Of a stretch of DNA of 64,000 nucleotides, positions 35,044-43,861 are shown piece by piece. The notes under the pieces are model-generated. The model searched no databases and was not told where the DNA came from. It was given only the letters and a program-made list of their open reading frames with translations. Positions within the stretch are counted from its first letter, which is position 1. Every line of letters begins with the position of its first letter. Origin of the DNA: Oceaniferula marina. Lineage in GTDB: Bacteria; Verrucomicrobiota; Verrucomicrobiia; Verrucomicrobiales; Akkermansiaceae. A program made the translations under genes and the position numbers. The stretch lies in the NCBI RefSeq assembly GCF_013391475.1, contig NZ_JACBAZ010000006.1, positions 158,915 to 222,914 of the forward strand, written 5' to 3'.

Positions 35044-36312
35044 ATGCCTCGTCCTCTGGTTCTTTTTATCTACAATGTTTTGCTCCCGGTGTTTTTCATC
35101 GTGGCGTTTCCGGCCTGGCTTCTCAAGATGTGGAAGCGTGGTGGGTATGGGTCGGGTTTGTTGCAGCGTTTTGCCAGGTACCGGGAAGCGGCGTCGGATG
35201 AGCCCAAGCAGGTGGTTTATGTGCATGCGGTGAGCGTTGGGGAGGTGTTGATTGCCTTGAAATTGATTGATACCTGGTTGCGGATGCACCCCGATGAACG
35301 ATTTGTTCTCGCGGCTACGACCGCGACTGGCCACGAGGTGGCGCGGGAGAAGGCTCCGGGGCAGGTGCGGGTGATTTACAGTCCGATTGATTTTGGTTTT
35401 CTTGTCCGGGCGGTATTTCGCAGGTTTTCTCCTTCACAGGTGGTTTTGATTGAATCGGAGGCCTGGCCGAATCTGCTGAATGTGGCCCGGCTGAACAAGG
35501 TTCCGGTGTCGATGGTGAATGCTCGCTTGTCCCGCAGGTCCGAGCAACGGTTCAGGAAGTTTTCCGCGATGACCTTGCCTTTGTTTGAAATGGTGGGACG
35601 TTTTTGTGTTCAGAATGACGAGGATGCCGGCAGGTTTCGAAGCTTGGGCATCGAGGAGGAAAAGATCACGCTGACCGGCAGCATTAAGTTTGATCCTGCA
35701 GGTGGTGCTGTGCCGCGTGCCAGGGAAGAATTTCAAGAAATGTTGGATGGTTTCGGCCCGGGGCGGCGGGTGGTGATGATCGCGAGTACGCATCCTGGTG
35801 AGGAGCGTGCTCTGGCGGAGACCTGCAAGCGTTGTCGGGAGGATTTTTTGTTGGTGGTGGTTCCCCGGCATGCGGAACGGCGAGCGGAAGTGAAGGCTGA
35901 ACTCGAGTCCTTGGGCTTGGAAGTGGTCTTGCGCAGTGCATTTGTCCCGCCCGGTCAATCGGCATGTTTGGTGGTGGATTCCACTGGTGAACTGAGGGAT
36001 TGGACGGCACATGCGGATGTGATGGTGATTGGGAAAAGCTGGTTGGGTGAAGGTGGACAGAATCCGGCCGAAGCGATTGTTGCGGGAGTGCCTGTTGTTT
36101 GTGGTCCTCACATGGGAAATTTCGAGCCGTTGATCAGTATGCTTCGGGAGTCAGGTGGTGTGGAAATGTTATCGGGGCTTGAGGAGCTAGCTGGGACAGT
36201 GGACGAATTGTTAGTGGATGTGGAGCGGCGACAGCGAATGGTTGAAAATGCTCGGAAGGTGCTATCGATCCATGATCATGCGGTGGAGCGAACCGTGCGC
36301 TGTTTGCGCTGA
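35044..36312 (+). CDS. waaA: 3-deoxy-D-manno-octulosonic acid transferase
   Basis: The 422-residue inner-membrane GT-B enzyme adds Kdo to lipid IVA, so the organism makes LPS-type outer-membrane lipid. The N-terminal helix (LVLFIYNVLLPVFFIVAFPAWL), 'VVYVHAVSVGEV', 'IESEAWPNLL', 'VNARLSRRS', 'STHPGEE' and 'VIGKSWLGEGGQNPAEAI' match WaaA. Glu near 'EAWPN' and the C-terminal 'GGQNPAEA' are the conserved donor-site features. ATG 35044 follows rsmD directly. Confidence 0.93.
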   Translation: MPRPLVLFIYNVLLPVFFIVAFPAWLLKMWKRGGYGSGLLQRFARYREAASDEPKQVVYVHAVSVGEVLIALKLIDTWLRMHPDERFVLAATTATGHEVAREKAPGQVRVIYSPIDFGFLVRAVFRRFSPSQVVLIESEAWPNLLNVARLNKVPVSMVNARLSRRSEQRFRKFSAMTLPLFEMVGRFCVQNDEDAGRFRSLGIEEEKITLTGSIKFDPAGGAVPRAREEFQEMLDGFGPGRRVVMIASTHPGEERALAETCKRCREDFLLVVVPRHAERRAEVKAELESLGLEVVLRSAFVPPGQSACLVVDSTGELRDWTAHADVMVIGKSWLGEGGQNPAEAIVAGVPVVCGPHMGNFEPLISMLRESGGVEMLSGLEELAGTVDELLVDVERRQRMVENARKVLSIHDHAVERTVRCLR

Positions 36313-36428
36313 TATCAGCCCCCGTCCAGTGAGCTGGATGCCGGTTTGATGAAGCGAAAAAAAAGGACAAAAGTTCTGCATTTGAAAGCTTCCGTTAGCT
36401 CGAAAAACATGCAATTATCCCGCCATCC

Positions 36429-38240
36429 ATGAGCGAAAAAGACCCAAAATCGGACGCAAACGAACAACTTCCGGACCTGAGTGGTTTGAATTTTGGCCCG
36501 GCATGGGCCCGTGATCAACCCAAAGGAAGATCTCGCAGCAGGCAAGCTGGTAAACCCGAACACAAAGGTGACCGCCGGAATCAAGGGGGGCAACGCAACC
36601 AGGGAGATCGACGGAATCAGTCGTCGGATGCCAGGGGGGGGCGTCCTCACAAAGGCGGTGGACCTCGACCACATGGAGGTGGACGGGATCAACGTGGATT
36701 TCGAGGTAAAGGTCGCAGGGATGACCGCGACCATCAGGGGGGTGATCGACGCAAGCCGATGACGCCGGCTCCGGATGGAATGACGGCCCGGATCATGCCG
36801 ATTGAGGAGGGCTTGGATGCCTTGGCAAAAGATATTGCCGCTACGGGGCGGACGCATTCCGTGTTTGATATTGCCTGGATGATCTTAGGTGGCTTGGAGC
36901 GCTTCCATGTGATTTTTGAAAGCGAGCAACAGCCTCTATATCGGAATAAACATGATCACTCGATCTGGCTATACCAGAAGGAGTGCATGGCGCATTTTTG
37001 GGCGAAGGGGATTGTGAAACGCTACTACGATGAGGAAATCGTCGATGTCGAGGCTCCCAAAGGAAATTTCCAGTCGGTCGCTCGCTGTGGTCTGAGTGGA
37101 AATTTGATTGGTCCTCCGAACCACCATGGCTACCAGAAGAGTGTTTTGGATTTACATCGTGAGCGATTCTCCAACATGGCCTTGGACCGTTACAAATCGA
37201 AGATTGTGATGGAGCATGGTGAGGAAGTGGTCCAGGAGTGGCTCGATAGCATGACCAAGCACGTGCGTTGGCGCCCGAAGTCAGAGAAGGCGACCGAAGA
37301 AAATACCGACAACAAGGAGCTTGAGGAATCACCTGATACCCCGGAGGACTCAGTTGATTCCAAGGCAGATGCCGAGGCCCAGGCCGTAGATGTTGAAGCA
37401 ACGGAAACGACGGAAGCCGCCGAAACGGCTGAGGCCCCAAAAAATGAGATCGAAGAGACGGTCGTGATCCTCGATAGCCGCCAGGAAGTGGAGAATCATT
37501 TCTTGTCCCACGGCTTTGAGCAGGAATTTGAAAGTGGGAAAATCATGTCGGTGCTAGCCAATGTGCCGCCCAAGATGATCGACCCCGCATTGTTGACGCT
37601 TTTGAAAACCACCGTCACGGAAGAGCGCCGGTACCCTGGAAAGGTGGCATCGATTTTGTGTCGCCAGATGAGTGGCCGTCACCTTGCGGTCTTCAAATGG
37701 AAAAAACATCTGCACTGTGGTCCGGCGCGTCCGAAAAAGGTGCCGGATAATATGGAGATGGCAGAGCGTCCGTCCCAGTTGTTCCACTGGGTGATTGAGC
37801 ACCCGAGTGGGAACATTGACGAAATGTGGAAAGAGCTTCTTCCCGAAGGGATCGACGATGAAACCAAACACCTTTGGTATCACGACCTGCATTGGTTGAT
37901 TAACGAGGGGATAGTCCTTCTGTTTTCTGACGGTAAGTTGCACGCGGCCAAGGAACTTCAGAAAAAAGCACCCGTGGCAGCCAAGCCTGCCGCTGGCCCT
38001 CAAGCAGAAAAACCAGCGGCCGAGTCCAAGGATGAAGCCCCGGTTGAAGCAAAAACAGACGCAGATTCTGAAACCAAGCCTGAAGCAGAAGCCAAAGTTG
38101 AGCTTGAAGCAACGCCTGAAGTGGAACCCAAAGCTGAGGAAGAAGCCGCGCCAGCGGTCGTAGCTGTAGAAGAAAAACCTGAGCAAGCTGCTGAAGCGGA
38201 TCAGGCTGTGAGTGACCCTAAGCAAGAAGGTTCTGAGTAG
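36429..38240 (+). CDS. RG-rich, acidic-tailed conserved protein of unknown function
   Basis: The 603-residue protein is built of four blocks. An Arg/Gly/Asp-rich disordered N-terminus (~30-110) has repeated RNQGD and GGxRP. A folded region (~115-290) contains 'FDIAWMILGGLERFHVIFESEQQPLYRN' and 'YQKECMAHFWAKG'. An acidic Glu/Ala linker (~293-345) is followed by a second folded region (~350-510) with 'VILDSRQEVENHFLSHGFEQEF', 'LAVFKWKKHLHCGPARPKKVP' and 'WLINEGIVLLFSDGKLHAAK'. The Lys/Ala/Glu-rich tail (~515-603) ends the protein. RG-rich tails suggest nucleic-acid binding, and the second block looks like a winged-helix-type ending. I do not recognise a named family; related proteins probably occur in other Verrucomicrobiota. 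Confidence 0.6.
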   Translation: MSEKDPKSDANEQLPDLSGLNFGPAWARDQPKGRSRSRQAGKPEHKGDRRNQGGQRNQGDRRNQSSDARGGRPHKGGGPRPHGGGRDQRGFRGKGRRDDRDHQGGDRRKPMTPAPDGMTARIMPIEEGLDALAKDIAATGRTHSVFDIAWMILGGLERFHVIFESEQQPLYRNKHDHSIWLYQKECMAHFWAKGIVKRYYDEEIVDVEAPKGNFQSVARCGLSGNLIGPPNHHGYQKSVLDLHRERFSNMALDRYKSKIVMEHGEEVVQEWLDSMTKHVRWRPKSEKATEENTDNKELEESPDTPEDSVDSKADAEAQAVDVEATETTEAAETAEAPKNEIEETVVILDSRQEVENHFLSHGFEQEFESGKIMSVLANVPPKMIDPALLTLLKTTVTEERRYPGKVASILCRQMSGRHLAVFKWKKHLHCGPARPKKVPDNMEMAERPSQLFHWVIEHPSGNIDEMWKELLPEGIDDETKHLWYHDLHWLINEGIVLLFSDGKLHAAKELQKKAPVAAKPAAGPQAEKPAAESKDEAPVEAKTDADSETKPEAEAKVELEATPEVEPKAEEEAAPAVVAVEEKPEQAAEADQAVSDPKQEGSE

Positions 38241-38291
38241 TCGGAACCCTCTTCGCTCGGCGCAACGAGCTATCGATCATGCAGGGTGGTG

Positions 38292-38317
38292 GTAGGGAGG
38301 ATTGGCCTCAATCCTCC
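38292..38317. repeat. Single GTAG-headed REP palindrome
   Basis: GTAG (38292-38295) followed by GGAGGATTG-GCCT-CAATCCTCC (38296-38317), identical to the units of the 27539 array. Confidence 0.85.
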
Positions 38318-38392
38318 ACCCATGCCCTGACTCTCCGCCGTTACTTCTTCCCAGCGGACGGAATCGATGTCCCTTTTGGATGAAATAATGAC

Positions 38393-38821
38393 ATGAATGA
38401 ATTAGTTAAAATGAGAGGCGTGGTTGAGGGGTTTGAGCGAACGACCCATACAAGTGGAACTTCGAATCGGACATCAACAACGCATTTGTCACTTTTCAGG
38501 ATTGGTCAGAATCACGTCTTGTTAAAAACGAGTATCCCCAGTGTGATCGCTAATGGTGATGAAGTGCTTATAGCTGGCATGAACATCAATGGGCAGTTTC
38601 AGGCACTTGCCTGTAGGAATGTAACGACAAATTGGACAAGTCCACTTGTACAACAGGGGTGTGTGTTCATCGCCTTAATTGTTATGGCCGTCGTTTCGTT
38701 TTCGCTTTTCTTTTTGGTTTTGCCCATCCTTATGGGGTGTGGTTGCATTTTCTTTGCTTACAAAGTTAAAAAACACGACAAGCTCTTACAAGAAGCTCAT
38801 TATATGGTGCTACAAGACTAA
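38393..38821 (+). CDS. Small membrane protein of unknown function
   Basis: The 142-residue protein has a soluble N-terminal part, 'VVEGFERTTHTSGTSNRTSTTHLSLFRIGQNHVLLKT' (in parts), that reads like a small beta-barrel. One or two close membrane helices follow (VFIALIVMAVVSFSLFFLVLPILMGCGCIFFAY, in parts). It is AT-richer than its neighbours and is bracketed by a REP palindrome and a 132-bp inverted-repeat element, so recent gain is possible. No family is recognised. Confidence 0.55.
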   Translation: MNELVKMRGVVEGFERTTHTSGTSNRTSTTHLSLFRIGQNHVLLKTSIPSVIANGDEVLIAGMNINGQFQALACRNVTTNWTSPLVQQGCVFIALIVMAVVSFSLFFLVLPILMGCGCIFFAYKVKKHDKLLQEAHYMVLQD

Positions 38822-38882
38822 CCGCTTGCTTCCGGTGATCCATACCTTGGCCGGGCTAGGGCGAATGCGCTAGGGGCTAACA

Positions 38883-39014
38883 GCCTGCGGCGCTGACAGG
38901 ATTCACATGATTGAAGAGGGTATACAGGATTTTTTTGGAAGGTAGCGATAGGTTTTGGGCAAGCCTTGATCTTTGAAAATTAAAAATCCTGCCCATCCTG
39001 TCAGCGCCGCAGGC
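38883..39014. mobile_element. 132-bp MITE/REP-like element with perfect 20-bp inverted ends
   Basis: GCCTGCGGCGCTGACAGGAT (38883-38902) and ATCCTGTCAGCGCCGCAGGC (38995-39014) are exact inverted copies. A second, nested pair lies inside: CAGGATTTTT (38925-38934) and AAAAATCCTG (38982-38991). No coding capacity is seen. 'CAGGATT...CATGATT...CAGGATT' elements of this kind are scattered in many environmental genomes. No target-site duplication is evident. Confidence 0.8.
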
Positions 39015-39095
39015 ATCACCCTAATGTAGGAGCCTTGTTGGCAGGGCTCCGCTTTGCAGCTTGGCTGCAGGTGTTTTGCTTGTTACAAGTGGTTC

Positions 39096-39797
39096 ATGTC
39101 TCAGTTATTTATCCTTACAGGTGCGGGGATTTCTGCGGAATCCGGTCTTAAGACCTTCAGAGATAGTGACGGCTTGTGGGAAGGTCACCGGGTGGAAGAT
39201 GTGGCCACTCGTGATGCCTACGCGCGGAACCCCAGGATGGTACATGATTTTTACAATATGCGCCGGTCCCAGTTGCAGACGGTAGAGCCGAATGCTGCGC
39301 ACAGGGCTCTCGGCCGTTTGGAAAAAGAGTGGCCGGGGCAACTCACTTTGGTGACGCAAAATGTCGATGATTTACACGAGCGGGGTGGCTGCTCGGATGT
39401 CTGGCACATGCATGGAGAGCTGCTCAAAAAACGTTGTGAGCTCTGCAATACAGTCAGCGCATGTCGGGAAGATTTGTCGGTGTTTTCCGAATGCTCCCAA
39501 TGTGGTCATGCCGGAGGGCTCCGTCCTCACATCGTGTGGTTTGGTGAGATCCCCTTGCTGATGGATGAAATCTACGAACGCGTGTCCAAGGCGGATCTCT
39601 TTGTTTCGATCGGGACATCGGGCGTTGTCTACCCGGCTGCGGGTTTGGCGGCTGAAGCCAAATCCCAGGGTGCCCGCACGGTCGAACTTAATATGACGGA
39701 TACCGAAGTCTCACCATGTTTTGATGAACTGATCCACGGGCCTGCCACCGAATCCGTTCCTGCCTGGGTAGATGCATTGTTGAGCGAGGGGCTGTGA
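39096..39797 (+). CDS. cobB: NAD+-dependent protein deacylase (sirtuin, CobB type)
   Basis: Class III sirtuin of 233 residues that removes acyl groups from lysines using NAD+. It has the NAD motif GAGISAESGL (9-18), 'TQNVDDLH' (87-94), catalytic His106 and the zinc site C114-x2-C117 and C133-x2-C136. Tyr53 and Arg56 in 'FYNMRR' match the Tyr-x-x-Arg signature of sirtuins that accept succinyl or malonyl lysine as well as acetyl lysine. ATG 39096 is preferred over 39054, which starts outside the fold. It is convergent with the kinase gene. Confidence 0.93.
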   Translation: MSQLFILTGAGISAESGLKTFRDSDGLWEGHRVEDVATRDAYARNPRMVHDFYNMRRSQLQTVEPNAAHRALGRLEKEWPGQLTLVTQNVDDLHERGGCSDVWHMHGELLKKRCELCNTVSACREDLSVFSECSQCGHAGGLRPHIVWFGEIPLLMDEIYERVSKADLFVSIGTSGVVYPAAGLAAEAKSQGARTVELNMTDTEVSPCFDELIHGPATESVPAWVDALLSEGL

Positions 39798-39819
39798 CTG
39801 GAGCGTCTCTGCGTCCTTG

Positions 39820-40944
39820 TTATTCAGCTTGGCTGATGTCCTCGCCCCCCTTGCTTCCGGCATGCTGGGGTTGGGCCGGTTCCGGTGTCCATTCCGGTTC
39901 GGGTTGCTGGCTGTCCGGTTTTGACAGTTGTTGGATAAAAACATAGGTAAGCAGACCGATTACAATGAGCGCGGCTGCCAGTCCGATGCCTGCTTTGGAT
40001 TTGTTTTGCGTGTTGCTGGGGCTCGTCCTGCAATGGTGGGTAAAATGCGCATGCGGGCTTGAGTGGGTGGGGGCGGTCGGAGCGGGAGTATGGCTTGCCG
40101 CTACCTCCGGCTCTGGGGTTGAGTTGAGTAAGCCTTCGATGGCTTCGGCAAATGCTTCGGCCTCCTGGTAGCGATGATTTGGGTCAGGGTGGATGGCCTG
40201 CAATACGACATCGTCGTAGGCCGGCGGGCAATCGGCGATGAGGTAGGACGGCGGAATTCTCTCTTCTCCCGGGAGCTCTCCGGTGAGAAGTTCGTAGAAA
40301 AGCACTCCCACCGAGTAGATGTCGGTTCGGGCATCAAGTTTACACCCTTGGTAGTGGGTTTCCGGAGCTGCGTAGTCCGGGGTGCAGAATGATTCTGCCT
40401 GGTTGCCGAAGTCGGTCCCCACGGCCTCGGCGATGCCAAAATCGACGATGTTGGCTTGGAATGAAGCATCCACTAAAATGTTTGCGGGTTTGATATCCCG
40501 GTGCAGGATCCGGTGGTGATGGGCGTGTTGTAGCCCCCGGCAAATGCCGGCGACAAGTTCGGCGGCTTCGCATGGCACCAGCGATTTGCCAGCACAGGAA
40601 TCGTGCAGCGATTGGCCGTCGATGAACTTCATCACGATGTAGAGCATGTCTTTGACCTCCCCGAAGTCGTAGACGGCCACCAGATTGCGATGGTTGAGTT
40701 TGGCCATGGCTTTGGCCTCGCGCTCAAAGGAGGTGCGAAATTCCTGATCCTGGCAGAGCTCGGGGTGTAGGATTTTGACTGCAACCGCCCGATCCAGAGA
40801 TTTTTGCCTGGCCTGATAGACCGCGCCCATTGCCCCGCTGTCGAGGAATCGTTCAAAGCTGTAGGCGGGCAACATCTCCTCCAACTCCTCAAGTGAAAAG
40901 GGAGGGGCGATAGCTTCGCTTGGTTCGACGGTAGGCTGGTCCAT
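39820..40944 (-). CDS. Eukaryotic-type Ser/Thr protein kinase with membrane anchor
   Basis: The 374-residue kinase has a complete catalytic set near residues 30-290: Gly-rich 'FLDSGAMGAVYQARQ', Lys in 'VAVKIL', 'HRDIKPANILVD', 'DFGIAEAV' and 'YAAPETHYQG'. A Pro/His-rich linker is followed by one C-terminal membrane helix (GIGLAAALIVIGLLTYVFIQ) and a short tail with Glu/Pro/Gln. The Gly loop has Ala-Met-Gly in place of GxG. This is a PknB-like transmembrane layout but with a minimal extracellular end, common in PVC phyla. Its substrates are unknown. Confidence 0.9.
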   Translation of the reverse strand: MDQPTVEPSEAIAPPFSLEELEEMLPAYSFERFLDSGAMGAVYQARQKSLDRAVAVKILHPELCQDQEFRTSFEREAKAMAKLNHRNLVAVYDFGEVKDMLYIVMKFIDGQSLHDSCAGKSLVPCEAAELVAGICRGLQHAHHHRILHRDIKPANILVDASFQANIVDFGIAEAVGTDFGNQAESFCTPDYAAPETHYQGCKLDARTDIYSVGVLFYELLTGELPGEERIPPSYLIADCPPAYDDVVLQAIHPDPNHRYQEAEAFAEAIEGLLNSTPEPEVAASHTPAPTAPTHSSPHAHFTHHCRTSPSNTQNKSKAGIGLAAALIVIGLLTYVFIQQLSKPDSQQPEPEWTPEPAQPQHAGSKGGEDISQAE

Positions 40945-41069
40945 GGTAGGAGCCTGAACTGGCTGTGGACCCGGTGGGGGCTGTCGGGATCGTGTGTTAG
41001 CTCATGCTTGCGGTGTGTGGGCAAGCAGCGGAGGAGGATGGGAGAGAGAGGGTGTGTGTGTGGAAACGA

Positions 41070-41122
41070 CCGTCTGGGCCCATTCGTAGGTGTGTGTAGT
41101 TAAGTATGGTGGGCCCAGACGG
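41070..41122 (-). terminator. 13-bp inverted repeat after the fumarase gene
   Basis: CCGTCTGGGCCCA (41070-41082) and TGGGCCCAGACGG (41110-41122) are perfect inverted copies with a 27-nt loop. It lies between the end of the minus-strand fumarase (41157) and the kinase start (40944), so it is positioned to terminate fumarase transcripts. It has no T-run, and the long loop makes it a weaker candidate. Confidence 0.55.
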
Positions 41123-41156
41123 CCATGAGGGATGCAGAAACGTTTGATCTGAAGCG

Positions 41157-42788
41157 TTACGCGACCGGGCAGTTGTTCAACTGCTGGAAGAAATCATTTC
41201 CTTTGTTATCCACGAGGATGAAGGCCGGGAAGTTTTCCACCTGGATTTTCCAGACGGCTTCCATTCCGAGCTCCGGGTATTCGAGGATTTCGAGGGATTT
41301 GATGTTGTCGCGGGCCAGCAGGGCTGCCGGGCCACCGGCGCTACCGAGGTAGAACCCGCCGTGTTTTTGGCAGGCGTCGGTCACCTGCTGGGAGCGGTTT
41401 CCTTTGGCCAGCATGACCATCGATCCTCCGTTCTCTTGGAACAGGTCGACGTAGCTGTCCATACGGCCGGCGGTGGTTGGGCCGAAGGATCCGGATGCGT
41501 ATCCTTCAGGAGTTTTGGCGGGGCCTGCGTAATAGACCGGGTGGTCTTTGATATACTGGGGTAGTTCACCCTCTTTCTCGAGGCGTTCCTTGAGTTTGGC
41601 GTGGGCGATATCGCGGGCCACGATGATGGTGCCGGTCAGCGACAGTGCGGTGGTGACGGGATACTTGTTCAGGGTTTCCAGCACCTTGTCCATGCCTTCG
41701 TCCAGATTGATTTCCACGCCCTTGAATTTCCAGTCGCGGAATTCGTCAGGGATGAATCGGCCGGGGTTCTTTTCGAGTTTTTCAATGAAAAGGCCTTCCT
41801 TGGTAATCTTGGCTTTAGCCTGACGGTCAGCGGAGCAGGAAACTCCGATACCAACCGGGCAGGAGGCTCCGTGACGCGGCAGGCGGATGACCCGAACGTC
41901 GAGCGCAAAATATTTACCGCCAAACTGAGCTCCAATTCCAATCTCACGGGCTGCAATCAACAGCTCCTCTTCCAGTTCGGTGTCGCGGAATGCTTGCCCG
42001 TGCTCGTTTCCAGCAACCGGTAGGTCGTCGTAGTAGCGGGCAGTTGCCAGTTTGACGGTTTTCAGGTTGGTTTCAGCCGAGGTGCCACCGATGACAAAGG
42101 CGAGGTGATACGGTGGGCAGGCTGCAGTTCCCAGCGACTTCATTTTTTCAATACAGAATTCCATCAGTCGCTTCGGATTGAGCAGCGCCTTGGTTTCCTG
42201 ATAAAGGTAGGTCTTGTTGGCTGATCCGCCACCTTTGGTCATGAACAGGAACTTGTAAGCATCTCCGTCGTTGGCGTAGAGGTCGATTTGGGCCGGGAGG
42301 TTGGTCTTGGTGTTGACCTCTTCATACATCGAGAGTGGTGCGGTCTGCGAATAGCGCAGGTTTTCCTCGTTGTAGGTTTTGTGAATACCCTTGGAGAGAT
42401 ACTGGGCGTCGTCGCAGCCGGTCCAGACTTGTTGACCTTTTTTGCCGACGATGATTGCGGTTCCGGTGTCCTGGCAGAGTGGCAGGATGCCGTTGGATGC
42501 AATTTCCGCGTTTTTCAGCAGCATCAGCGCGACCATACGGTCGTTGTCTGTGGCTTCCGGGTCCTTGAGGATCGCGGCAACCTGCTCGATGTGCGAGGTC
42601 CGCAGGGTGAATGAAACGGCCTTGAACGCCTCGTTGGCAAGCAGGGTGAGCGCTTCGGGCTCTACTTTGAGCATGGGTTTGCCATCGAATTCGACCACGG
42701 AGACGTGATCAGAGGTGATTTTTTCGTATTCGGTGCAGTCTTCACCTTGTGGGAAGGCTTCTTGGTAGTAAAAGGGTGTGTTGGCCAT
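41157..42788 (-). CDS. Fumarate hydratase, class I (iron-sulfur)
   Basis: Single-chain class I fumarase of 543 residues that interconverts fumarate and malate in the TCA cycle, with an oxygen-sensitive [4Fe-4S] cluster. Cluster cysteines sit in 'LPLCQDTGT', '[16 protein letters not shown]' and '[12 protein letters not shown]'. Other marks are '[19 protein letters not shown]' and the C-terminal domain with '[25 protein letters not shown]' (in parts). The alpha and beta parts of two-subunit enzymes are fused here, as in E. coli FumA/FumB. It stands alone on the minus strand. Confidence 0.93.
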   Translation of the reverse strand: MANTPFYYQEAFPQGEDCTEYEKITSDHVSVVEFDGKPMLKVEPEALTLLANEAFKAVSFTLRTSHIEQVAAILKDPEATDNDRMVALMLLKNAEIASNGILPLCQDTGTAIIVGKKGQQVWTGCDDAQYLSKGIHKTYNEENLRYSQTAPLSMYEEVNTKTNLPAQIDLYANDGDAYKFLFMTKGGGSANKTYLYQETKALLNPKRLMEFCIEKMKSLGTAACPPYHLAFVIGGTSAETNLKTVKLATARYYDDLPVAGNEHGQAFRDTELEEELLIAAREIGIGAQFGGKYFALDVRVIRLPRHGASCPVGIGVSCSADRQAKAKITKEGLFIEKLEKNPGRFIPDEFRDWKFKGVEINLDEGMDKVLETLNKYPVTTALSLTGTIIVARDIAHAKLKERLEKEGELPQYIKDHPVYYAGPAKTPEGYASGSFGPTTAGRMDSYVDLFQENGGSMVMLAKGNRSQQVTDACQKHGGFYLGSAGGPAALLARDNIKSLEILEYPELGMEAVWKIQVENFPAFILVDNKGNDFFQQLNNCPVA

Positions 42789-43015
42789 GGGATGAGTGGT
42801 GTGAGGTTGTTGTGATCTTGTTAATGAATTCTCAGAGATACGTAAGAATATAAGATGATTGAATCGTTTGCAACAGTGCGCGTTGTCTGCTGCTGATGGA
42901 ATAAAGTCCCTGAGTGACGTGGAATCAATAGGAAACAGAGAATGCGCAGGAAAAGTGAAGAAATGAGCAAAAATGGCTTGATTTGTCGGTCGGATCCGTT
43001 ATCACGCGCCTCCCA

Positions 43016-43285
43016 ATGGCTAAGAAATCATGGATCGCGCGCAACAAGCGCAAGCAAAAGACTGTCGCTAAGTATGCTGAACTGCGTAGGCAACTCAAGG
43101 AAGAGAATGACTACGTTGGCCTTAGCATGCTTCCACGTGACGCAAGCCCTACTCGTGTGGTGAACCGCTGTCAATACACCGGTCGTCGTCACGGATACCT
43201 CCGTCGTTTCAAGCTTTCACGTATTTCTTTCCGTGAGCTTGCATCGCACGGCATGATCCCCGGCGTCACCAAATCGAGCTGGTAA
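43016..43285 (+). CDS. rpsN: 30S ribosomal protein S14
   Basis: The 89-residue S14 of the zinc-free type (no CxxC pairs) has '[24 protein letters not shown]', '[31 protein letters not shown]' and '[18 protein letters not shown]' (all in parts), the full family signature. It is monocistronic here rather than in the spc operon, a known arrangement in several bacteria that keep a second or relocated S14 gene. A strong terminator follows. ATG 43016 is used; the reading frame is open to a GTG at 42983. Confidence 0.97.
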   Translation: MAKKSWIARNKRKQKTVAKYAELRRQLKEENDYVGLSMLPRDASPTRVVNRCQYTGRRHGYLRRFKLSRISFRELASHGMIPGVTKSSW

Positions 43286-43310
43286 GCTTGCCTTTATTGT
43301 ATTATTTTCA

Positions 43311-43344
43311 AACGCAAGGTGGTGAGAGTCCACCTTGCGTTTTT
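43311..43344 (+). terminator. Strong rho-independent terminator after rpsN
   Basis: AACGCAAGGTGG (43311-43322) and CCACCTTGCGTT (43330-43341) form a perfect 12-bp stem with a 7-nt loop, and the T-run ends at 43344. Confidence 0.95.
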
Positions 43345-43464
43345 GTCTTGCCTGTTTTCTGGCGAGGTGGAAACGGTTGAGGGACCAGAAACCTTCTGAC
43401 TTTCCCTTCTGACTTTCTGAACCTTCTCGCTGACCTGAAACTTTCGCAGAGACTCACTGTTGTT

Positions 43465-43725
43465 ATGCCACTATACGAATATATCTCCCAGCATCCGGAT
43501 GATCCGGAGCGTAGTTGCCGCATTTGCGCACGGGGGTTTGAGCTTCGCCGCCCGGTGGACCGTGAGGCTCTGGAAAGCTGCCCTTTGTGCAAACATCCGG
43601 TTCGTAAGGTGATCAGTCAGGTGAGCACGCCGCGCGTGGTGAAACCCTTTTCCACGGTCGACGCCAAAAAGGCTGGATTTACCGTGCTTGAGAAGCGGGA
43701 CGAGGGCGTTTATGAGAGGCAATGA
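43465..43725 (+). CDS. FmdB-like zinc-ribbon protein
   Basis: The 86-residue cytoplasmic protein starts MPLYEYISQHPDDPERSC, close to the FmdB 'MP.YEY.C..CG..FE' pattern. Paired cysteines are C18-x2-C21 and C39-x2-C42. FmdB was named as a putative formamidase regulator, but the family is general and its function is unknown. It lies between rpsN and the CorC-type gene. Confidence 0.82.
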   Translation: MPLYEYISQHPDDPERSCRICARGFELRRPVDREALESCPLCKHPVRKVISQVSTPRVVKPFSTVDAKKAGFTVLEKRDEGVYERQ

Positions 43726-43861
43726 AAGGGCTCCGCTCTCATACGACTGCTGCCCTATCATGTCATGCTTCCTGATTTTACCCTTGTCCTGACGGGCTGA
43801 TAGATGCTTAACTGAATGCCTGTCAGCCTGATTGAGCCTCGATGGCATCAGGTCCATGCCG

